Under the pieces are notes generated by a model. The model saw only the letters and a program-made list of their open reading frames with translations. It searched no databases and was not told the origin of the DNA. Below are positions 35,765-42,956 of a DNA stretch of 64,000 nucleotides, piece after piece; position 1 is the first letter of the stretch, and every line of letters starts with the position of its first letter. Both the position numbers and the translations under genes were made by a program. The stretch comes from Thiopontia sp013349825. Its GTDB lineage: Bacteria; Pseudomonadota; Gammaproteobacteria; GCF-002020875. The DNA lies in contig CAXCCG010000004.1 of the NCBI GenBank assembly GCA_963981015.1, positions 3,288 to 67,287 on the forward strand, in the 5' to 3' direction.

Positions 35765-37426
35765 ATGACCAACCAACCAACCAACCAACCAACCAACCAA
35801 CCAACCAACCAACCAACCAACCGAAATAATTCTCGTTTAGCAGAGCTAAACCAACGATTCAGGCAGTTCTCTCTTCCGCTCCTCCTTGCTGCAACCCTCA
35901 CCGCTTGTGGCGGTAGTGATGAAGCCGTCGTTATCCCCCCCGCCTCCAGCAGCGGTCAGGTACAGAAAGGGCCATACCAGATCGGCTCCACCGTCACCGC
36001 CTACCGACTCGATGGTTCCGGTAACCGCACCGGCGAGAGTGTCACCACCCAGACCACCGACAACCTCGGTAGCTACAGCCTCAACACCGACTGGAGCGGG
36101 GCCACCGAAATCGAGGCGAGTGGCAACTTCCTGGATGAGAGCAGCGGCAATGTCACCACCACCCCGCTCACCCTCAGTGCCGTGGTCGATCTGCAGATGG
36201 GGGATACCACCAACATCAACCTCTTCACCCACCTCCACGGTACGCGAACCAAAAACCGCATGGCCCTGTTCGGAATCACCACCGCCAGCAGCCTCGCCGC
36301 AACCGACCTCAAAAACAGTTACGGGCTACAGCTGAGCAATAGCACCCAACCCCACCAGCTCGACCTCACCGATGGCAGTGATTCCACCTCCAAATCAGAC
36401 AACGCCCTGTTGCTGCTCTACTCCGGCGCACTGGTCACCGGCAATCAGGATGGCTCAGGCACCCTGCAGCAGAGCGTACTCAACAACCTCGCCACCGACT
36501 TTGGAGATAACGGTGCCATCGACGGGGTAGGCAACAGCGCCCATCTCAGTACCCGCACGGCTGCCCGTACCACCAGCATCGACACCCTGCGTACCAACCT
36601 GCACAACAACAGTGCCGGTGCCATCACCGATGCCCCGGCAGAGGCGGACCTGACCGTGCGCCCCTACGCCCTCAAGGCAGGCTTCCTCAACGATACCGGC
36701 ATCACCCTCTGCGGGGACTACGCCTACGGGGTCACCGGCAGTGGCAACCACCACAACAACGTCGACTGCACACTCGCCACCGATGTCGATGGTGACCCGG
36801 TACCTGATGGGCAGGATGCCGATTATGGACGGGACAAAACGGCCAACGACAACAGCGATGGTCACGCCGGATTCAGCTTCACCAAACTCGACAGCAACGG
36901 TGACCCACTAACGGACCAGAGTGTCGCCTACAACGTCACCCCCTGGTCCTGCGTACGCGACAACGTCAGCGGACTGATCTGGGAGGTCAAAACCGACACC
37001 GCAGGGCGCCACAACAAGGATGACACATTCAACTGGTACAACAGCGACACCACCACCAATGGCGGTAATGCCGGTAGCGCCGATGACGATGGCAATATCT
37101 GCTTCGGCTACGATGTCACCGAGGCAGCCAGCTACTGCAACAGCCAGGCCTACACCGCACGGGTCAACAGCGCCACACTCTGTGGGGCCAGTGACTGGCG
37201 CATGCCCACCAGAGAGGAGTTACGCTCCATTGTCGCCTATGACCGCACTATTCCGGCCATCGACACCGACTACTTCCCCAACACGGTAGCCAACTGGTTC
37301 TGGTCGGCCTCGCCGAATGCCGGTATTAGTGACAGCGCCTGGATCGTCAACTTCTACTATGGCAACGTCAACAGTGCCAATAAGTCCAATGGATTTCGGT
37401 TGCGGTTGGTGCGCGCCGGACAGTGA
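35765..37426 (+). CDS. DGR target 1: phase-variable DUF1566 lipoprotein with C-terminal variable repeat
   Basis: 553 residues. A TNQP-repeat N-terminus encoded by a tetranucleotide tract, then a hydrophobic stretch and lipobox LTAC (LLAATLTACGGSD), so a lipoprotein. Residues about 55-350 are Thr/Asp/Asn-rich and beta-like; the C-terminal 170 residues are a DUF1566/Lcl-C domain (WSCVRDNVSGLIWEV...DWRMPTREELRSIV...WFWSASP), the C-type-lectin-like fold used by DGR targets. The final 41 codons are the variable repeat VR1, ending LRLVRAGQ and stop. Likely a surface binding protein. Codon use is visibly richer in G and C than most of the window. It is in frame (ON) in this sequence. Confidence 0.9.
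   Translation: MTNQPTNQPTNQPTNQPTNRNNSRLAELNQRFRQFSLPLLLAATLTACGGSDEAVVIPPASSSGQVQKGPYQIGSTVTAYRLDGSGNRTGESVTTQTTDNLGSYSLNTDWSGATEIEASGNFLDESSGNVTTTPLTLSAVVDLQMGDTTNINLFTHLHGTRTKNRMALFGITTASSLAATDLKNSYGLQLSNSTQPHQLDLTDGSDSTSKSDNALLLLYSGALVTGNQDGSGTLQQSVLNNLATDFGDNGAIDGVGNSAHLSTRTAARTTSIDTLRTNLHNNSAGAITDAPAEADLTVRPYALKAGFLNDTGITLCGDYAYGVTGSGNHHNNVDCTLATDVDGDPVPDGQDADYGRDKTANDNSDGHAGFSFTKLDSNGDPLTDQSVAYNVTPWSCVRDNVSGLIWEVKTDTAGRHNKDDTFNWYNSDTTTNGGNAGSADDDGNICFGYDVTEAASYCNSQAYTARVNSATLCGASDWRMPTREELRSIVAYDRTIPAIDTDYFPNTVANWFWSASPNAGISDSAWIVNFYYGNVNSANKSNGFRLRLVRAGQ
35768..35822 (+). repeat. Tetranucleotide tract AACC x 13.75, phase-variation switch
   Basis: 55 bases beginning directly after the ATG of DGR target 1. 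Because 4 is not a multiple of 3, gain or loss of one unit shifts frame. Both other frames stop at once: TAA at 35827-35829 and TAG at 35838-35840. This is the layout of contingency loci in host-associated bacteria. Confidence 0.85.
37297..37420 (+). repeat. DGR variable repeat VR1
   Basis: 124 bp at the 3' end of target 1, matching TR 37979-38102. There are 12 differences, all at TR adenines (four to G, seven to T, one to C), changing 10 codons. The last 24 bases, through GCGCGCCGGA, are identical to TR and form the likely initiation-of-mutagenic-homing (IMH) end. Confidence 0.95.
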
Positions 37427-37448
37427 TTGGATTTTTGAGTAGACGATC

Positions 37449-37841
37449 ATGAGACACCTGCAACGCTACCCCATCTGGCGCGATGCCAACCGCCTGCTGG
37501 TTGAGATCGAGCGTGCCGTGCGCGGCTTTCCCCGTTACCACAAATACACCCTGGGCAGTGAGCTGCGCCGACAGGCGATGACCATCTGTCGGCTGATATC
37601 CCGTGCGATCAGTGACAAGCAGCGACAGTATCACCACCTGGAACGGCTGAAGCTTGCGGTCGATGACCTCAAGACCCAGATTCAGCTTGCCAAAGAGCTG
37701 CAGGTCTTTTCCAGTTTTACCCAATTTCAGACGCTATCGGAACTTGCCGTAGCCGTCGGCAGACAGAGCGGGGGGTGGGCCAAACGGTTGATCAGCAACA
37801 ACCCGAAGTCCCCTTCTGTAACCGAAGGGGGCGTGTGTTGA
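37449..37841 (+). CDS. avd: DGR accessory variability determinant (Avd)
   Basis: 130 residues, almost entirely helical and basic, of the four-helix-bundle Avd/23S-intervening-sequence family (YPIWRDANRLLVEIERAVRGFPRYHKYTLGSELRRQAM). In DGRs Avd forms a pentameric ring that binds the reverse transcriptase and template RNA and is required for cDNA synthesis. It lies 22 bases after target 1 and 137 bases before the TR, the classic position. Confidence 0.9.
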   Translation: MRHLQRYPIWRDANRLLVEIERAVRGFPRYHKYTLGSELRRQAMTICRLISRAISDKQRQYHHLERLKLAVDDLKTQIQLAKELQVFSSFTQFQTLSELAVAVGRQSGGWAKRLISNNPKSPSVTEGGVC

Positions 37842-37978
37842 ACTCACTGTGCGCCCGTACCCCCCTTGTACGACGAGGGGATGGTGATACAGACCTTGCT
37901 ACCAGCAGGATGGAAGGTCGGTGGGGAAGAGGGAATTCATCCCCTCTTTCTGTGAAGTGTATGGGTTATTCCTGTCCT

Positions 37979-38102
37979 GTTCTGGTCGGCCTCGCCGAAT
38001 GCCAATAATAGTGACAACGCCTGGATCGTCAACTTCAACAATGGCAACGACAACAATGACAATAAGTCCAATGAAAATCGGTTGCGGTTGGTGCGCGCCG
38101 GA
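37979..38102 (+). repeat. DGR template repeat (TR)
   Basis: Read in the VR frame, the TR would encode FWSASPNANNSDNAW... with 13 AAY (Asn) codons, the usual substrate for adenine-directed diversification because no stop codons can arise. Past position 124 the TR has GGAGAGTGA where both VRs have GGACAGTGA, a G/C difference at the position where IMH and IMH* differ. It lies between avd and the RT gene and overlaps the RT open frame. Confidence 0.95.
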
Positions 38103-39591
38103 GAGTGAGCTGGCGACGCTCTTCAATTTTCCCGCACTCTGGCAGGCCTATATCACCTGTCGCAAGGGAAAACGGGGGAGTCGCAATACCCAGCACTACG
38201 AGATCAGCCTGCTGGATCGACTGATTGATACGCTGGATGCGCTGAAAACAGCCCGATGGACCCCCTCCCGCTCTGTACTCTTTGTCGTTACCCGCCCCAA
38301 GATGCGCGAGATCCACGCAGCAGACTTTTCAGACCGGGTGGTTCACCATCTGCTGGTGCCCCGGCTGGAACGGCTCTATGAGCCAACCTTTATTCACGAC
38401 AGCTACTCCAACCGAAAAGGCAAAGGGACCCATGCAGCCGTAGAGCGACTGCAGCACTTTATGCGCAAGGTGACCCGTAATCAGACCCGGCCAGCCCACT
38501 ACCTTCAGTTGGACATCGCTAACTTCTTCAATACGATTGATCGCCCTACGCTCTGGAAACAGCTACAACATCGACTGCGCAAGGCGCAACAGAGGGGGGC
38601 AGAGGATAGAGGAGTGACACCACAAGAGCAGCAGGAACTGCTCTGGCTCACCCACCGTATCCTCAGGCAGAATCCCACAGAGCATGCCCTATTGCGAGGT
38701 TCCCCCGATGAATTTGCCCGGATCCCTCAGCACAAAAGGCTCTCGGCAGCACCAGCTGACAAAGGGCTTCCCATCGGCAACCTGACCAGCCAGTTCTTCG
38801 CCAACGTCTATCTTAACGAACTGGACCAGTTCATCAAGCACACCCTCAAGGCGGACTACTATCTTCGCTATGTGGATGATTTCATTCTACTGCACCAGAA
38901 CCCGGAGCAGCTGGAGCAGTGGAGAAAAGAGATTGCCGATTTTCTTCAGCAGAGACTACAGCTGAAGCTGCGCCCTCAACAAATCCTCAAACCGGTTACC
39001 GATGGGGCCGACTTCCTCGGCTACATTGTGCGACCCGACTACCGTCTGGTACGCCGAAGAGTGGTCGGGCACCTGAGAGAGCGGTTACAGCACCTTCAGC
39101 AACAGCTGATAGAGAGAACAAAAAAAGGGACCACCCTGCGCTTAAAGCAGGCACACCGACAACAGCTACATGCCATGCTGGCAAGTTATCTCGCCCATAT
39201 CCGTCATGCCAGTAGCCACAACCTGCTACAGACACTATGGAGAGAGTTTTCGTGGCTGGATCATGTTTTTCAGCGGCCAGAGAGTGCGACAGCAACACTC
39301 CTTCCCCGTTGGAAACCAGAGCGTGTCAGCTCCTTCGCCAGTCAGCAACGCTGGTTTAAACAGAGACTGCCCGGCTACCACCTGCTGATCCAGCGTGGTA
39401 GTGCATTTCTGGTCGCGAATCATGCAGAAGAGGAGGGCAGAGAGATCCCACTTAACAGCCTTAAATCGATACGAACCAACCTGCGTAACCGACAGATCCC
39501 ACACGCCTTTATTGCCGAAGAGGGGTACCTGAAAGGGGGGCTCAAACAGCGGGTTCTGCGACTGCTCTGGCAACCCACACCAATGATCTGA
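38071..39591 (+). CDS. DGR reverse transcriptase
   Basis: About 506 residues. Group II intron/DGR-type RT blocks: RPKMREIHAADFSDRVVHHLL, QLDIANFFNTID, the DGR-typical GLPIGNLTSQFFANVYLNELDQF, the catalytic YVDD in YYLRYVDDFILLH, and LKPVTDGADFLGYIV. The last 80-90 residues (WFKQRLPGYHLLIQRGSAFL...) extend past the thumb and faintly resemble MutS-I-like accessory segments known in DGRs. Start is uncertain: ATG 38071 lies inside the TR; codons from 38110 on are clearly conserved, so initiation at the TR end is likely. It makes the adenine-mutagenised cDNA. Confidence 0.93.
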   Translation: MKIGCGWCAPESELATLFNFPALWQAYITCRKGKRGSRNTQHYEISLLDRLIDTLDALKTARWTPSRSVLFVVTRPKMREIHAADFSDRVVHHLLVPRLERLYEPTFIHDSYSNRKGKGTHAAVERLQHFMRKVTRNQTRPAHYLQLDIANFFNTIDRPTLWKQLQHRLRKAQQRGAEDRGVTPQEQQELLWLTHRILRQNPTEHALLRGSPDEFARIPQHKRLSAAPADKGLPIGNLTSQFFANVYLNELDQFIKHTLKADYYLRYVDDFILLHQNPEQLEQWRKEIADFLQQRLQLKLRPQQILKPVTDGADFLGYIVRPDYRLVRRRVVGHLRERLQHLQQQLIERTKKGTTLRLKQAHRQQLHAMLASYLAHIRHASSHNLLQTLWREFSWLDHVFQRPESATATLLPRWKPERVSSFASQQRWFKQRLPGYHLLIQRGSAFLVANHAEEEGREIPLNSLKSIRTNLRNRQIPHAFIAEEGYLKGGLKQRVLRLLWQPTPMI

Positions 39592-39614
39592 AATAACCAA
39601 GGAGTTGATCCACC

Positions 39615-40139
39615 ATGTACATACTGAAAACAACCTTCACCCTGCTGTTCTGTGCACTGCCGTTCCTCACTCATGCCGCACAGAGCTGCAACAGCGCCAT
39701 CCCGCGCAGTGCCCCCGACAGCCGCTATATCGACCATGGTGACCGTACCGTGACCGACAGCGAAACCGGGCTGATGTGGAAGCAGTGTAGTGAAGGGTTG
39801 AGTGATAGTGGTTGCGTCAGCGGGGCCATTGAAACCTTTAACTGGCAAGAGGCGATGGCACGGGCAGAGAGCATCAACAGCGGTGCCGGGTTTGCCGGAT
39901 ATACCGACTGGCGGGTCCCCGATATCAAGGAGTTGGCCTCGCTGGTCGAGATCGCCTGCTACTCACCGGCAATCAATGAGACCCTGTTTCCTGCGACCCC
40001 CGCCAGTGGGTTCTGGTCGGCCTCGCCGCATGCCCTTAGTAGTGACTACGCCTGGGTCGTCCTCTTCAGCAATGGCGGCGACAACGATGACGCTAAGTCC
40101 GATGCCTATCGGTTGCGGTTGGTGCGCGCCGGACAGTGA
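39615..40139 (+). CDS. DGR target 2: secreted DUF1566 protein with variable repeat
   Basis: 174 residues: signal peptide (ILKTTFTLLFCALPFLTHA), then a DUF1566/Lcl-C domain (DSETGLMWKQC...FNWQEAMARAESIN...DWRVPDIKELASLVE...GFWSASP) ending in VR2 and LRLVRAGQ. AAGGAG (39600-39605) precedes the ATG. It lies 23 bases after the RT gene. Much shorter than target 1 and without lipobox, so it may be periplasmic, secreted or surface-held by other means. Confidence 0.88.
   Translation: MYILKTTFTLLFCALPFLTHAAQSCNSAIPRSAPDSRYIDHGDRTVTDSETGLMWKQCSEGLSDSGCVSGAIETFNWQEAMARAESINSGAGFAGYTDWRVPDIKELASLVEIACYSPAINETLFPATPASGFWSASPHALSSDYAWVVLFSNGGDNDDAKSDAYRLRLVRAGQ
40010..40133 (+). repeat. DGR variable repeat VR2
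   Basis: 124 bp at the 3' end of target 2 matching TR. There are 18 differences, all at TR adenines, changing 13 codons. The terminal 24 bases are identical to TR and VR1. VR1 and VR2 differ from each other at many of these positions, so both have been diversified independently. Confidence 0.95.
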
Positions 40140-40181
40140 GTTGGTTTTTTGAATTTGAAATAGTGAATGGAAGCACAGTTT

Positions 40182-42119
40182 ATGAATAGAGTAGATAAGC
40201 TTAGAAGATCAGTTTTTTGGGCTCTGTTGTTGGTCACGGTGTTACTGCAGACCGGCTGTGTCCAGAATACGGCCTTCAGGACAGAAGCAGATGAGATATT
40301 GATCAAGGGTGCAGAATTAGAAATACCGTACGACATCGCCTTTATCGAATTCGATGATCAGGGGCAGTACCAGAATCCGTCTCAGAGAGATTTGGTGCTG
40401 GAGCAACTGGCTGAGATCTCTGATTCGAGCGATACAATTGTGGTGACCTATGTGCATGGGTGGACTCATAACGCCAAACAGGGGGACTGTGATGTGGCAG
40501 AATTTCTGGGACTGCTCCAACAGCTGGGGGATATAGAGCAGTTCAAAGAGAATGGCAGAAAGGTTCTGGGAATCTATATTGGCTGGCGGGGTAGCGCCAT
40601 CGACTCGGATCTGCTGGAATGGACCACGTTTCTGGATCGAAAAAATGCCGCACTGAGAGCCGCGACCAGTGATGTGGTGGAACTCTTTTCTGCCCTGCAC
40701 CACTGGCGTGACCGCAAATGGAAGGAGTATAGCTGGATCAAGAAGAACCCGAGCCGTCTGATTATGGTGGGGCACAGTTTGGGGGCGAGTCTGGTCTATA
40801 GCGCAATCTATCAGGTGATGATCGATAATTTCAGAGAGGCACAGACCCTGTCCGGGAGTGGAATCGTAGACCAGAACCATATTGTTCAGGGTTTTGGTGA
40901 TCTGGTGGTGTTGGTCAATCCGGCCCTGGAAGCGGCCAGTGTTCAAACCCTCTGGAGGATGCAGCATGAGGTGATTCGTGCAGCGGATCAGAACCGGAAA
41001 AAGGGGGTAGTCGGGTTTTCAATACGGCAACAGCCGGAGCTGGTGGTGCTGGGGTCTGAATCGGACTATGCGACTAAAATTGCATTTGCCGTGAGCCAGT
41101 CGGTTGGTAGCGTATTTGAGACTTATCGCTACAACCATGAACGTAATGATCTTGATGGAGCAGTCAATTTTCCCCCCGAAGAGCAGTTTCAGGCCGATAC
41201 CACGGCGATTGGTCACTATCGTCCCTATCGAACGCACCGCTTGATGAAAAATGAGACTGCTAGGGATGAACGTATTGATATGGCTGACGAAGGGAAGGGT
41301 GAGGCAGATGAAATCAGGAGGTGCGAACAGGGAATCAGGAAACCCGGCGCACTGACCTCTCTGGTCCGACAGGTACACAACCGGGAAGAAGACCCTGTCT
41401 GCTTTCCCTACTGGTTTGTTGCCGTCGACAAAGCGTTGATGGATGGGCACAGTGCCAATCTGGGTAGTAATGATGAAATCAAAGATTTCATCGAAAAGGT
41501 GGTGCTGAGTAAACTGGATAACAAGTTTCTGAATGAGAAATACAGGAACCGGGTAACCCGTACGGTGTATGGGGTACCGAAAACCGGGCAGGAGCACTGC
41601 TACGATACTACAGGACAACTAGCCTCCTGTGCAGATACCGGGCAGGATGGGGAGTTCAAGAGTGGCATCAGCCACCCTGTGCCACGGTTTGAAGCGATGG
41701 AGAGCGGTGTCATCAAGGATAACCTGACCGGGCTGGTGTGGCTCAAAGAGGTGGACTGTGAGGTACTCAACCCCGATGAAGCCGGTAGCGCCTGGCCGGT
41801 AAAGGTAGAAGAGATCCAGCAGTTGGAGAGCGGTCAGTGTGGTCTCAACGATCTCTCGCGTGCCGGGGACTGGAGACTGCCCAATCGCAATGAACTCAAT
41901 TCACTCTTCTATCTGGGGGAGAAACATCCGATACTCTCCTTAACAGGAGAAGAGGTCATGGCAAAACGGATTTGGTCCTCCACCAGCGAGCAAAAGAGTG
42001 AAGGCAAAAAGGCATGGATGGCGGATCTGGAACAGGGGGTAATGGCGGCTGTGGACAAGATAGGACAGAAGGGGTATCTCTGGGCGGTCAGGGGTGCGGT
42101 ACCTTCACGGGGAGAGTGA
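40182..42119 (+). CDS. Lipoprotein alpha/beta-hydrolase with a DUF1566-like C-terminus
   Basis: About 645 residues. Signal with lipobox LLQTGC; hydrolase-like segments TYVHGWTHNA and a GHSLGAS nucleophile elbow (residues about 200) typical of serine hydrolases; then a long middle part and a C-terminal DUF1566-like domain (DNLTGLVWLKEVDC...GDWRLPNRNELNSLFYL...RIWSSTSEQ). The C-terminal end lacks the VR sequence and IMH. ATG 40182 is chosen because GGAAG stands eight bases upstream; ATG 40167 is possible. It follows DGR target 2 in the same direction. Confidence 0.75.
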   Translation: MNRVDKLRRSVFWALLLVTVLLQTGCVQNTAFRTEADEILIKGAELEIPYDIAFIEFDDQGQYQNPSQRDLVLEQLAEISDSSDTIVVTYVHGWTHNAKQGDCDVAEFLGLLQQLGDIEQFKENGRKVLGIYIGWRGSAIDSDLLEWTTFLDRKNAALRAATSDVVELFSALHHWRDRKWKEYSWIKKNPSRLIMVGHSLGASLVYSAIYQVMIDNFREAQTLSGSGIVDQNHIVQGFGDLVVLVNPALEAASVQTLWRMQHEVIRAADQNRKKGVVGFSIRQQPELVVLGSESDYATKIAFAVSQSVGSVFETYRYNHERNDLDGAVNFPPEEQFQADTTAIGHYRPYRTHRLMKNETARDERIDMADEGKGEADEIRRCEQGIRKPGALTSLVRQVHNREEDPVCFPYWFVAVDKALMDGHSANLGSNDEIKDFIEKVVLSKLDNKFLNEKYRNRVTRTVYGVPKTGQEHCYDTTGQLASCADTGQDGEFKSGISHPVPRFEAMESGVIKDNLTGLVWLKEVDCEVLNPDEAGSAWPVKVEEIQQLESGQCGLNDLSRAGDWRLPNRNELNSLFYLGEKHPILSLTGEEVMAKRIWSSTSEQKSEGKKAWMADLEQGVMAAVDKIGQKGYLWAVRGAVPSRGE

Positions 42120-42126
42120 GTAAAGA

Positions 42127-42143
42127 ATTCAGGGGTTCCTTAA
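42127..42143. mobile_element. Solo right end of the MITE
   Basis: ATTCAGGGGTTCC followed by TTAA matches the right terminus of MITE copies A and B, but no left end is nearby. Located eight bases after the hydrolase stop; an insertion remnant. Confidence 0.5.
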
Positions 42144-42286
42144 TCTTCTCAAAGGGTGGTGAGGATATCTATGGCAAGGGCGTTTCTCTTCCTCTCTTAT
42201 GGATGAGTCATGGTTATTAAAGGCATTGCCTATGTAGTGCCTGACCGAAAAGCAGTTTTCACTTGAAAACTCAATGGAATAAGGCT

Positions 42287-42571
42287 CTAAGATCTCTCAA
42301 CCAAATCACCATGAGCAAATTGATGAATGATTGATGAGACCAGTGTTTGGTATGGAACTCCTTTCTGATACGCAATTGATTTGATTTTTTGGATGTCTTG
42401 CTCCTGTACTCGTACTGTAATTGGCCTCTTCTTGACCGTTGCGATGGCAGCGGCCTGAAGCGTCTCAATATGTGCAGAGAGATTCTTTTCTGCTATATAT
42501 TCATCATTCTCTACAGCATCAACTATAGCTGTCTCTTCAGAGTCCAACACATCGTATTTTTTGTTGATCAT
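42287..42571 (-). CDS. CopG-like antitoxin
   Basis: 94 residues ending in a ribbon-helix-helix-like segment (RPITVRVQEQDIQKIKSIAYQKGVPYQTLVSSIIHQF), typical of BrnA/CopG-type antitoxins that repress their own promoter. It overlaps the upstream toxin gene by four bases. Confidence 0.75.
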   Translation of the reverse strand: MINKKYDVLDSEETAIVDAVENDEYIAEKNLSAHIETLQAAAIATVKKRPITVRVQEQDIQKIKSIAYQKGVPYQTLVSSIIHQFAHGDLVERS

Positions 42572-42828
42572 AAATATTTCCTTTGCATTTTCCGGTCTCT
42601 GAACATTGTTTTAAGAAACACTTTCTCCCCATCAATAACGTAAGGAACAGTGACGGCATAATTATTAACTTCTATGATCATTAAGCGCTGGTGCGATCGC
42701 TCTGGGTCTGGATGCTTAAGATCCGCTAAGATACGGCCATCCATGATAGCTTCAAGAGCATCTTCAAAAGAGAGAGCACGTAGCTTTTGCAGAAGTTGAT
42801 TCTTATCATCATCCCATTCAATGATCAT
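42568..42828 (-). CDS. BrnT-like/DUF toxin
   Basis: 86 residues beginning MIIEWDDDKNQLLQKLRALSF, with SHQRLMIIEVNNYAVTVPYVIDGEKVFLKTMFRDRKMQRKY. The W/E-start and basic C-terminus resemble BrnT-family RNase toxins. It precedes and overlaps the CopG-like antitoxin, the BrnT-BrnA order. Family assignment is by likeness. Confidence 0.65.
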   Translation of the reverse strand: MIIEWDDDKNQLLQKLRALSFEDALEAIMDGRILADLKHPDPERSHQRLMIIEVNNYAVTVPYVIDGEKVFLKTMFRDRKMQRKYL

Positions 42829-42956
42829 TTTACATATAGTATCTGATGTACATTCAATGTCAATATATGCTCCAGTGATAGCATGAGGCTACTCTGTACC
42901 AGGAGCCCAACCGTTTCAGTATATAATGGTGACCTAACCATTGGCATGAGGCGACT

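Noticed and set aside
35768..35822. Tetranucleotide tract considered as a CRISPR-like or origin repeat
   Set aside because: It is a pure 4-bp repeat without spacers and lies inside a reading frame; a slippage tract fits better.
37921..38070. Upstream part of the RT open frame as coding
   Set aside because: It runs through the TR, is unlike DGR RT N-termini and has no ribosome site; conserved RT sequence begins near 38110.
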